DNA from: Nematopogon swammerdamellus
Lineage: Eukaryota; Arthropoda; Insecta; Lepidoptera; Adelidae
Assembly (NCBI GenBank): GCA_946902875.1
Contig: OX336343.1
Span: 658,754-722,753, forward strand
Length of the DNA stretch: 64,000 bases
Reading direction: 5' to 3'
Part shown: positions 23,662 through 32,100 of the stretch, piece by piece
Numbering within the stretch: the stretch's first letter is position 1
Layout: each line of letters begins with the position of its first letter
Notes under the pieces: generated by a model
What the model was told of the DNA's origin: nothing
The model's database searches: none
What the model saw: only the letters and a program-made list of their open reading frames with translations
Translations under genes and position numbers: made by a program

Positions 23662-23857
23662 CTTGAACTGGGGCGGGAAGTGCCTCCGCTTGTGCGATGC
23701 GAGGTTGCTGGGCGTGACGAAGCGTGCCGGGCAGTACGGACACTGCACCGGCTTCTCCCCGTTGTGCACTCGCATGTGGTGGACCAGGGCGGTCGGCCAG
23801 CGCGCCTTGTACGGGCAGCGGTCGCACGCGTACTTCAACTCCGTACTGTGCACCGTG
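23662..23857 (-). CDS. ZAD zinc-finger protein, exon with fingers 2b, 3 and 4
   Basis: The exon runs from a catggcag acceptor (exon begins at 23857) to a GTGACT donor at 23661. Its first base completes the Cys codon of finger 2, giving RHCTVH. It then encodes finger 3 (YACDRCPYKARWPTALVHHM-RVH), the linker NGEKP, and finger 4 (VQCPYCPARFVTPSNLASHK-RRH). The HNGEKP linker between fingers 3 and 4 is the classic DNA-binding linker form. The 196-nt exon starts in phase 2 and ends in phase 0. Confidence 0.92.
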
Positions 23858-23900
23858 CTGCCATGCAACATAACACAAGTTGGGACACGGCATGCGTTTG

Positions 23901-24412
23901 GAAGTTATACTTCTTTAGGCGCATTATGAAAATATGATATGAGAATATGTTATGAAAATGGGGAGTAAAATCAGAAAAAACGTCATTGTCACCGCATACA
24001 AATTATTGAAGGGGCATTAGTAAGGTTCAAGTGGGTAGGGTTTTGTTTTTATGAAAAGCGCGACATGTGGCATTGTTTCACTTATGAGTAGGTGACTTAC
24101 GATATCCATGGACATTCTGTGATACACGGGGATTGCGAATGCCATGCCGGCCTGACAGGAGCCTTTTCACGCCCCTTTTGAAAAAACCCAAGCTGTACTT
24201 GGGAGGAAATATATGAGCAGGGAGTGCGTTCCACAATTTACCGGTTCTCTGAATAAAATACCTACAAAACCGGTAAATATATATCCTCGGTAGGTCGATT
24301 GTATAGGGGTGTATCCCCTGCCCAGTACGCGTAGTGCGGAGGTGGAATGGGGACGACGACAATGGTAGGGTGAGGGGGACGGAGAAGGTCACGCCAAAGA
24401 AGTATAACTTCG
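23901..24412. mobile_element. MITE (gaagttatac family) apparently split by a LINE end
   Basis: The left terminus gaagttatacttctttaggc at 23901 and the right terminus cgccaaagaagtataacttc ending near 24412 frame a minus-strand LINE 3' fragment at about 24056-24380. The simplest reading is a LINE inserted in a MITE, inferred from the order of parts. Confidence 0.6.
24056..24380 (-). mobile_element. Jockey/CR1-like LINE 3' fragment
   Basis: The minus-strand frame reads RTGKLWNALPAHIFPPKYSL, GFFKRGVKRLLSGRHGIRNP and RVSQNVHGYR, followed by the 3' block gcgacatgtgg. The same protein end and 3' block recur at 46505, 48500 (plus strand), 59905 and 62640, so five truncated copies of one LINE family lie in the window. 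Confidence 0.8.
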
Positions 24413-24567
24413 CGCATACATAAATACACACATCTTTTTTTTCCAAATTATGTCTTCTGTGACAGTTCAGACAGACAATGGAATCTCACCATGAAGGGAT
24501 CCTCATTGTACCATTGTGGTATGGAACAATAAGGGGGGATAATGAATAAAGACAGTTGAAAGCTCAC

Positions 24568-24695
24568 CAGTGCCTCTTGAGGCGGAACTTAGTCTTAAAC
24601 TCCTTGCCGCAGACCTCGCAGACGTAGCTGTCGAGCTGCTCGGCGAGGCGGCGCGCGCGGCACCGCGGCTGCCCGTCGTGCTCCTGGAACTCCTC
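24568..24695 (-). CDS. ZAD zinc-finger protein, exon with fingers 1b and 2a
   Basis: The exon lies between a gcgcag acceptor and a GTGAGC donor on the minus strand. EEFQEHDGQPRC completes finger 1 as C-x2-C-x12-H-x5-C, an unusual C2HC finger. A basic spacer follows, then the first half of finger 2 (YVCEVCGKEFKTKFRLKRH). Length 128 nt, phase 0 to 2. Plus-strand open frames here are antisense shadows. Confidence 0.88.
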
Positions 24696-24792
24696 CTGCG
24701 CTCCACACACACACGCACACTCACTCACTTACTCACACACTCACTCACTTCGTGTGCACTACATATACACCCATGGGCATGTGGTAGTTGTT

Positions 24793-25957
24793 GAAGTTAT
24801 ACTTCTTTAGGCGTGTTATGAAAATATGATAACGACAAAGTGTTTATTTGATAATAATTTGTTTTTTATTGCTTAACCTTTCGAATGTCGGCGACACGCG
24901 CGCACTGCCTCCCTAAAATGTCGCGACATTTTCGCGGGAGAGATTCATTGTGCAAGGAGAAAAAACATTTTTTAGGAAAAAAAATATGTGAACACCTATT
25001 GCAAATTTTGCATGGTTGTAATCCTTACAAAATGTATTTGTAATCCTACAAATGGATCTTTTAGTGCTCTGTTTTACTTTTGTTTTGATTCCAAATTGTG
25101 AGTTGAACATTGCACGAATATTTCACTTACCAAATATAGTGAGTTTATGTTTTGTTTTGATTTTACGACACTCGCCAATGGATAAGAACTTCCAATAATA
25201 ACACATTTACTTAATAAATGTTGTATTCTTTCGACTTTATACACAAAGACAAGAAACTAATGACTAAAAACACCAAAAATCATTTATAATCGGGGCGTGG
25301 TCGCGGCGAATTCGCGCGCGAACATGTACGTTCGTCGCCACTGCTCGAAAACAACTGAATAGATCTCTGTGCTCTAGCTTGGCGACAAAATGAATCATTT
25401 CGAGAAGAGCATAACTTCACCTTTTTTTAGAAGTATAATTGAGCCTTGTCCCCATATTAAAAGAGCGTGTATTGCAATGCTGAAGGTCGCCCGCATCGCC
25501 GGGACATATGCTGTCCCGCCGACACATCGGTCACTTTTTGGTGCCGGGACAATATTCTGTCCCGCCGACACGTTAGAGGTTAAATCCGCGTCTCCAGCAA
25601 ATGTTTTTTTTTTTCGAAACATTACACAGAAACATTGATATTATATTTATTTATTTACTAGCTTTTTCTCACGCCCGGCTGCGCTTCCGTGATTTTTTTT
25701 TTCAGAAACCTTCGCACAACAACCCGCCAAGGTTTCACTGTAATCGGATGGATGGTTTACGAACGCATAGAAGGCAGACAATGAATATATGTAGCTCTAA
25801 ATAACTAAGCACAGTACGCGGCAGTAAATAATAAACATCAAGCTTTAGAAAGAGACAATGCGGTTGTAGAGCGACGTCTCTGAAGCACAAATTCGCACGT
25901 CTCTGTGCACCACATTCTCTTGAGGTAAAGAATCCTAAAAATTAAACAGTAGTTTTA
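24793..25957. other. Zinc-finger intron with repeats only
   Basis: It starts with a single MITE end (gaagttatacttctttaggc). Imperfect direct blocks containing ctgtcccgccgacac occur twice, at about 25513 and 25557. No exon could be supported. The surrounding exons join in phase without it. Confidence 0.6.
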
Positions 25958-26057
25958 TTGGTATTTGGCTTACCAAGGTTCGATTTCGCAGTCACTTTAG
26001 CCGACATTTCGGACTGGCGCGTGCAGTCCACTGTTCAAGTAAGCCAAATACCAATTA
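25958..26057. repeat. Foldback hairpin
   Basis: ttggtatttggctta at the left and taagccaaataccaa at the right are perfect inverted copies around a loop of about 70 bp. Confidence 0.85.
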
Positions 26058-26255
26058 TTAATTAGGGTTGTAGTAACGCCACATGTGGATTTTTGAAGTA
26101 TTTTTGATTGGTCTAGTAGCCCGTGATAACTAGACCAATCTAAAGGCTGAAAATTACAGCAAAATATAGAACAATTTCTTTGTCTATCGATCAGACATTT
26201 TAGCTGTAAAATTTTATCATTTTCTATACAAACTATATGGTAACTAAATGTCGAT

Positions 26256-26588
26256 TTTTTCTTCCGCGTGAACTTTGAAGACTTGATCTCATAAACTAAA
26301 GAAATTTTGAATGAAATGTTTATAGCAAAATGACACCATTTGTTATATCTATCGATCATACGCTTTTCAAAGTTTGAAGGATGACGAAAAACAACAAATT
26401 TTAACTGGATTGGATCAGACTAGACTAGATCTAAATCCAGTTAAAATTTGTTGTTTTTCGTCATCCTTCGAACTTTGAAAAGCGTATGATCGATAGATAT
26501 AACAAATGGTGTCATTTTGCTATAAACATTTCATTCAAAATCTCTTTAGTTTCTGAGATCAAGTCTTCAAAGTTCACGCAGAAGAAAA
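26256..26588. repeat. Large palindrome, arms of about 155 bp
   Basis: The arms 26256-26411 and 26433-26588 are inverted copies with very few differences (shared gtatgatcgatagatataac and gaaaaacaacaaattttaac). They are separated by a 21-bp loop containing tagactagatcta. A further piece of the inner arm recurs directly at about 26597-26630. It lies in an intron of the zinc-finger gene and is either a foldback transposon or a recent inverted duplication. Confidence 0.9.
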
Positions 26589-26809
26589 ATTAATAGATGA
26601 CGAAAAACAACAAATTTTAACTGGATTTAGACGTATCAGCCTAGGCTGCCTGTCTAAAATAAATAAATAAAATAAAAATAAAAGTCGCTATTTATGAAAA
26701 AACCCCTTATGAAAACTACTACGCGCTACGCCGTTGGCGTTACTAGGCGCCTTCATATCCACGGCCTAAAAGTAAGAGCAGTAGAGTTGTTATAGGGAGA
26801 GGACGGAAC

Positions 26810-26991
26810 CTTAGTGTGGAATATTTTCCTGCACTTGTTGCACTTCCACTCGCGTGTGACGGCGCCGCGCGCGCCGCTGTCGCACGAGTCTGCGCCGCCG
26901 CCCGCGCCGCCGCCGCGGAAGTATCCGCCGTGGATGTCGCCGTACGTGTCGTCGTCATCGTACAGCTCCGGCGCCGCGCTCTCCTCCGCTA
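26810..26991 (-). CDS. ZAD zinc-finger protein, linker exon with finger 1a
   Basis: The exon runs from a gcgcag acceptor to a modest GTTCCG donor on the minus strand. It encodes an acidic and glycine-rich linker (AEESAAPELYDDDDTYGD, then a GGG-rich run), followed by REWKCNKCRKIFHTK, the first half of finger 1. It starts by completing an Ile codon with the single base left by the ZAD exon (27495) and ends in phase 0, so both neighbours fit. The weak donor lowers certainty of its last bases. Confidence 0.85.
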
Positions 26992-27044
26992 CTGCGCGCT
27001 CACAAAGTGTACATTATTGTTATTTATTTATTTATTTTAGGCAG

Positions 27045-27420
27045 GCAGGCTTGGTTGAAAAAAATCTGTCAAGTGCGAGTTTTACTCGCGCACGGAGGTT
27101 TCCGTATCTGTCCGCTATCAATAATATCTGCCTATCCGCTCAGGTGGCATGGTCTTCGAATTTTAATTTCGAAGATATGTAGGACGATTGGAGAGAAGCC
27201 TCAATGAGGTCGATAGTAATTGACGGTGGGAAAATGACAGCACCTCAATGAGGTTGTTGGCAATTGAGCGGCTATCTTTTGTCTTTCAACAATGCAATGT
27301 ATAAAAGCCTGTGGCGCCATCTATTATTCAATAGTGTGACTAATCGATTTTTCGGACGTTTGTTGTATGGGAGCCCCCCGGAATATGGGATACGGAAACC
27401 TAAAAATATACTTTGCAAAA
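27045..27420 (+). mobile_element. Degraded copy of the ccggccaagtgcgag repeat
   Basis: gtcaagtgcgagttttactc followed by gcgcacggaggtttccgtat matches the head of the better copies at 29985, 42505 and 46715. ggatacggaaacctaaaaa at about 27387 matches their tail. It lies in an intron of the zinc-finger gene. Confidence 0.7.
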
Positions 27421-27494
27421 AAAAAGCCGACTGTACAGGTGAAAAACGCTGCTATTTTTCAATCGCTTTCTTTAAATAAGCAGGTTATACTGAC

Positions 27495-27621
27495 TCATCT
27501 GCATCTCCTGCTGGAGCCGCCACTCGGCGAGGCGGCAGCTGCGCTTGAACTCGGCGGCGGCGCGCAGGCGCGCGAGGCACGCGTCGCACACGTGCTGCGG
27601 CATGCCGTCCCCCGCGCTCAC
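27495..27621 (-). CDS. ZAD zinc-finger protein, ZAD second-half exon (functional copy)
   Basis: On the minus strand an acceptor (tgtgtgcag) leads into VSAGDGMPQHVCDACLARLR and then AAAEFKRSCRLAEWRLQQEM. This is the second half of a zinc-finger-associated domain: the second CxxC pair (C-D-A-C) and the F-K-x-x-C helix used for dimerisation in insect transcription factors. It begins in phase 0, continuing ALDLH from 31002, and ends in phase 1 at a GTCAGT donor, which joins exactly to the linker exon at 26991. It is the lowest-coordinate of five tandem copies and the only one with this donor, so it is the best candidate for the spliced exon. The plus-strand frames across the array are antisense shadows. 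Confidence 0.88.
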
Positions 27622-28253
27622 CTGCACACACACACCACGCTCACGTATTATATTACATCTGCATCTCCTGCTGGAGCCGCCACTCAGCGAGGCGGCAGCT
27701 GCGCTTGAAGTCGGCGGCGGCGCGCAGGCGCGCGAGGCACGCGTCGCACACGTGCTGCGGCATGCCGTCCCCCGCGCTCACCTGCACACACACACCACGC
27801 TCACGTATTATATTACATCTGCATCTCCTGCTGGAGCCGCCACTCAGCGAGGCGGCAGCTGCGCTTGAAGTCGGCGGCGGCGCGCAGGCGCACGAGGCAC
27901 GCGTCGCACACGTGCTGCGGCATGCTGTCCCCCGCGCTCACCTGCGCACACACACCACGCTCACGTATTATATTACATCTGCATCTCCTGCTGGAGCCGC
28001 CACTCGGCGAGGCGGCAGCTGCGCTTGAAGTCGGCGGCGGCGCGCAGGCGCGCGAGGCACGCGTCGCACACGTGCTGCGGCATGCCGTCCCCCGCGCTCA
28101 CCCACACCACGCTCACGTATTATATTACATCTGCATCTCCTGCTGGAGCCGCCACTCGGCGAGGCGGCAGCTGCGCTTGAACTCGGCGGCGGCGCGCAGG
28201 CGCGCGAGGCACGCGTCGCACACGTGCTGCGGCATGCCGTCCCCCGCACTCAC
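27495..28253 (-). repeat. Five-copy tandem array of the ZAD exon with intron flank
   Basis: Copies carrying gcatctcctg start at 27501, 27661, 27821, 27981 and 28133, with spacing 160, 160, 160 and 152 bp. Each unit contains nearly the whole 127-bp exon, the acceptor side of its intron and a short tacgtgagcgtgg spacer. Copies differ by only a handful of bases. The four upstream copies keep the acceptor and the CxxC codons but end in cagatg-taatata, lacking the GTCAGT donor of the last copy. Using their possible GTAATA donor would shift the frame. Confidence 0.92.
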
Positions 28254-28262
28254 CTGCGCCGC

Positions 28263-28776
28263 ATATATCCAAAGTCTAGTTAGCGAGTTGCTCTGATTGG
28301 TGGAGAGACGAGTCTGGCTCCGCCTCCGGCACCCCCAGCGAACCTACTGAATCCGATATTCGTTTGGTCGCATATGTACTGTGGTGGCTCAGTGGTAGAG
28401 TGTAGGGTTTATTTTGATCTCGGCCATGGGTTCGTGTCCCTTTTGTCAAAATTTGTTTTGTTTTGTTTTTTTTTTTAGCAATGTTAGGGTGTTAAAATTA
28501 GGTTATGGTTATTTTCTTTTATAACCAACTAAGAAAACTTTATTTTCGGAAATACAAACGTAACAAAAACGACATGCGCCGCCTCTACATTGAAGTGACG
28601 CATCTTCTGTAAATTAATCCTGGTAATTTTTTTTTAAACCACCATAACGGAGAAAACTCGCATAGTGCAGTTCATGCCTACGAATAGCCCTGTCAAAATA
28701 CTTCCGAAATTTATATTTCCCGCCAAAGTTGAGAACGACCAATCAGAGCAACTCGCATACTAGACTTTGGAAATAT
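28263..28776. mobile_element. TIR element with tRNA-like segment
   Basis: ccaaagtctagttagcgagt (28269) and its inverse near 28755-28771 are the ends; the arms are about 40 bp. Inside, 28383-28440 resembles a pol III promoter (tggctcagtggtagag, then gggttcgtgtccc), and 28560-28650 matches the gacatgcgccgcctc family at 6480. It sits between the ZAD exon array and the upstream ZAD exon. Confidence 0.7.
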
Positions 28777-28974
28777 GCCACGTGCGCCGGCTCAACACAC
28801 ACACCACGTTGACGTATATTACAATATTTACTTTTCTTATTGCATCTCACAGACAGACCACCTAACCAAGGAGGTCTCTGTGTTGCATCCTAATAAATAA
28901 AGTGAAGTTTTTACGGGCGGCCGACTGCGTAACGTGCGTTAATATATGAATATCCTTATAAATCTTTCATGAAA

Positions 28975-29085
28975 TCAAGGGAAACACTGACACGGCACGT
29001 AGTTCACCCGGTGTTATGGGCTGACATCAATGTTGTAGGTGATGTAGCCAACCGTGTCAGTTTCCATAAAAAAAAAACTTGAGAA
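28975..29085 (+). mobile_element. SINE (family A) fragment, plus orientation
   Basis: ggtgttatgggctgacatca, then gtaggtgatgtagcc and gtgtcagtttccat, are the inverse of the block at 22055-22120 and end in an A run. Confidence 0.75.
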
Positions 29086-29089
29086 CCAC

Positions 29090-29880
29090 TTTCTCATTTA
29101 CATAAAAATATAATAGAATATATTTTATTGGATAACATATTATACAAATCAAAAACACACAATCACACATTATAAAATTTTACAACTTACAACATTTACA
29201 TTTACAACAAGAAAATACAATTAATTAATATTAAATAGGTAATAATAATTATTATTTTTGTTTTTTGTATTTATATTAATTTTGTATATTTTTAAATTTA
29301 TTATCTATATAGAATTCCAAATCTAATATTAAAATAAATAATAATAAAAATCTAAAATAAAATCATCATTCAAATACGTGCACATCAATAATAAATTATG
29401 TTACCTACAAAATTTGATGTAAAAAAGCAACAAAACTCATTCGTTAAGGAATTCCTCGACCGTAAAGTACGCCTTCTCCACCAGAAAGCGTTTCAGTCTG
29501 CCGACAAAGGTGTTAAAATGATTCAGCATTTTTAATGTCAGTGTATACTTTATTGCAGAACTTTGGTCTAATTACGAGAACCGATCATTCAGATCGGGCG
29601 AGTCTGTGTTCAACAGGATGGAAATTGTCGCGGTTTCTGGTGGAGAAGACGTGACTAGCTCCACTGGTTTCGAACAAATGAGATTCTCTCCTAACGAACT
29701 TGGCCACCTCCGCGATGTACACACTGGGTAGCGTAAGAATTTTCATTTTTATGAATAGGTCACGGGCCGGAGGACACCCCAGGAGACGCCGGCAAGAATT
29801 CGCACGGCACGTTTCTGCATCGTGAACGCCCTGTCACGTTCAGCAGCGGTGCCCCATAGCCGTATGATATGGTGAAAGTA
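29090..29880 (-). mobile_element. 5'-truncated LINE fragment
   Basis: The minus strand reads YGLWGTAAERDRAFTMQKR-like and AVRILAGV segments, then VYIAEVAKFVRRE and VGRLKRFLVEKAYFTVEEFL, with frame changes. These are C-terminal landmarks of Jockey/CR1-type reverse transcriptases. An AT-rich 3' tail of about 290 bp follows (29090-29380). Confidence 0.7.
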
Positions 29881-30972
29881 AATACAAAAACACAAACTAT
29901 TTACATATCCGCTTCGACAGACCTTTCATTCAGTGCGGTTGTACTAACCCAAGCGGGTTAAGCCCTACAACCTAGTACGGTAAAAAAAAACCGGCCAAGT
30001 GCGAGTCGGACTCGCGCACCAAGGTTTCCGCACCACAAAAAAACATTGAAAAAAACATGTTTCTTGTATGGGAACCCCAGTGGCGATTCCTTTAAGTTGG
30101 CTAGGTTGGCGCCGCCAAACCGAATAAAATGAATGCCACCATTAATATCAAATTAATATTAATAACCCACGATGAATAAGATAAAACGTCAATCCATAAT
30201 TTGAAATTGACGCGACGAATGACGACACATCAAGGCATTCATTGGCCGCTTGGCTACATTTGAAGCGCCATCGTATTCCATACAAACGGCCGATGTCCCC
30301 CATCCCGAGCGCACCCGCTGAACAGCCTTTCGAGTTGGCGCAGCGGGGAGCGCATTATTTAGCGCGACTAGCGAGCTAGGTGTGCGTATGTGTGCGCGCT
30401 GCGACTAGCGAGCTATGTGTGCTGTCTGTGCGTGTGTCAGTTGATAGCTGCATATATTCCGTTATGTAGGTATGGACCTGGTAATCCTGGTATGGATGAA
30501 TCCTCTGCTGTGTTTTTTTTTTAATTTAAAGTGATTATTTATTGGTTATATGAAATTATGAAAAAAAAAATTCCTTAGCCAGAGCCAACCCAATACTCAG
30601 CACCAGGAATCGCTGCTGGGGAACCCCCCTTAATTTTTTACTTTTCCTATTTATTTTTTTTCGTGTTGTTATATCCGCCATAATAACACATATTCTGTGA
30701 TAAAATTCAACCGGCGACCTATTACGGTTCAATAGATACAGCCCTCGGAGAGACGGACGGACAGACAGACAGACGGCGTAGGCTTAGTAACAGGCGTACG
30801 GGATACGGAAACCTAAAAAGGAAGGGACCTACAGTTTTATGTGGAATGAGAACCACCAGCATCAAATCAGCATCAAACGGTCGAACGGTCACCCATCCGA
30901 GTTCTGACCGCTCCCGGGTGTGCTTATGATAACAAATGACAGTCCACCGATCACACCGCTGAGCTACCAAAC
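29878..30972 (-). mobile_element. SINE (family A) split by a later insertion
   Basis: The left part 29878-29984 (cacaaactatttacat, ttcattcagtgcggttgtac) and the right part 30819-30972 (gggacctacagttttatgtg and the inverse tRNA-like head near 30950) are the two halves of one SINE. A ccggccaagtgcgag repeat sits between them. The complete order is seen in the uninterrupted copy at 59198-59468. Confidence 0.75.
29985..30818 (+). mobile_element. ccggccaagtgcgag interspersed repeat
   Basis: It begins ccggccaagtgcgagtcgga and ends cggatacggaaacctaaa-type sequence with a gacggacagacagac run before the tail. Related copies occur at 27045, 42505, 46715, and inverted at 45430, 50045 and 61240. I associate this repeat with Lepidoptera; the family name is not certain to me. 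The inner part 30090-30480 is unique in the window and may be a further insertion. Confidence 0.7.
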
Positions 30973-31001
30973 CTAAAATTAATAAAAATGCATGGACGCA
31001 C

Positions 31002-31155
31002 GTGCAGATCGAGGGCATACTGGATCTCGGCAGCGAGGTCGGCGTGGACGGGGGAGTCGGCGCGTGCGCCGGCACGAGGAAAGATCCGGTGGCACCCTTC
31101 CCGCATGCACAGTCGGCACGGGCGTTGCTGCCGTCGAAGCACCTCCTTTAGCGAG
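31002..31155 (-). CDS. ZAD-C2H2 zinc-finger transcription factor, ZAD first-half exon
   Basis: Most upstream exon found of a minus-strand gene running 31155 to 21453. It encodes SLKEVLRRQQRPCRLCMREG followed by CHRIF and HADLAAEIQYALDLH: the first CxxC of a zinc-finger-associated domain and its I-x-x-A-L-D-L helix. It splices (GTGCGT donor) in phase 0 to the exon at 27621. The assembled product of seven exons has about 345 residues: ZAD, acidic/Gly-rich linker and six fingers (one C2HC, five C2H2). This is the standard architecture of insect ZAD transcription factors, which dimerise through the ZAD and bind DNA in the nucleus. The 5' end is open: either an acceptor at ttgcag (exon begins 31155) follows an unseen exon, or translation starts at ATG 31175 or 31166. 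I cannot name the orthologue. Confidence 0.87.
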
Positions 31156-31199
31156 CTGCAATACATCAAATGCATTAATAGTTTGTCTCACACCGAACT

Positions 31200-32100
31200 A
31201 AATGGTGCGGCTCTATTGAGGGCTATTGTGTAGGTCGGGTTAAAAGATTAATTTTAGTGAAATAATTTTTTACAAAATTCAAACATACCTCCTCCCTTCC
31301 CCTCTCCACTGTGGCAAGGGGGGATGATGCGTGATTGCGACACCTATTCCAAAAGTGATAAAGATAGATAATAAACCAACAACGCTTTGCGGCATAACCA
31401 ACAGAAAGATTCACAATCACGCTGTGAGATGGTGGTTCCGACCAAAACATCAAATGCTTGAGGTATCGTCGTTGAGATTCAAAAAATTCGTATCTCAAAA
31501 ATCTGGATTTTTCAGGAGAGCAAAAAGTAATGTTTATTTTGAAATTTTATTAGAAAACATGAAAACTGTTCTTCCAAAAGTTGTAGATAATATCAAAAGA
31601 AGCCTTACCATGCACACTCATTAAAGGTATTTCTTACACACATAATGATATTACAATTAAAGCAAGATATGAGGTTTTGTGTTTTTAATTTTACGATAAT
31701 TGCCGACATACGAGGTATCGGTCTCAAACTAAGATATTTATTTATTTATTTATTTATTTCTTCATCATCTGTAGGTACACAAGATACACTTAGGTTCGTC
31801 ATTTAAGTTTTAAGCAAAAAATAGGCCATCGTCAACAATTTAATACACAACACAGAATTAATTAATTAATATAACGCACCTATAACTCTATAACTAACAA
31901 AATGTCAAGAAAATAAAAATAAAAAAATTATAATAAAAAATAAAAAATAAATCGTCAAAATAATGTACGAACTAAATAACAATTGTCAAAAAATGTCAGA
32001 GAATTAAAACTACAGTAATGTAAAGACTGTTCATTCAAAACAGATAATGTAAAGACTGTTCATTCAAAACTTGTAGATAATTATATATACAGTGGTGGCC
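31200..32100. other. AT-rich stretch without a recognised gene
   Basis: A 97-codon frame at 31331-31624 has no family I recognise. The rest is AT-rich with TTTA repeats at 31738-31760. A 23-bp block ending in ctgttcattcaaaac is repeated at about 32025 and 32053. Confidence 0.5.

Noticed and set aside
23590..23937. Plus-strand frames of 97-115 codons over the zinc-finger exon
   Set aside because: Antisense shadows of the C2H2 exon at 23662-23857.
27367..28296. Long overlapping plus-strand frames rich in Ala, Arg and His across the tandem array
   Set aside because: They are antisense to the ZAD exon copies, repeat because the DNA repeats, and show no family motif. The minus-strand reading gives CxxC and splice sites that fit in phase.
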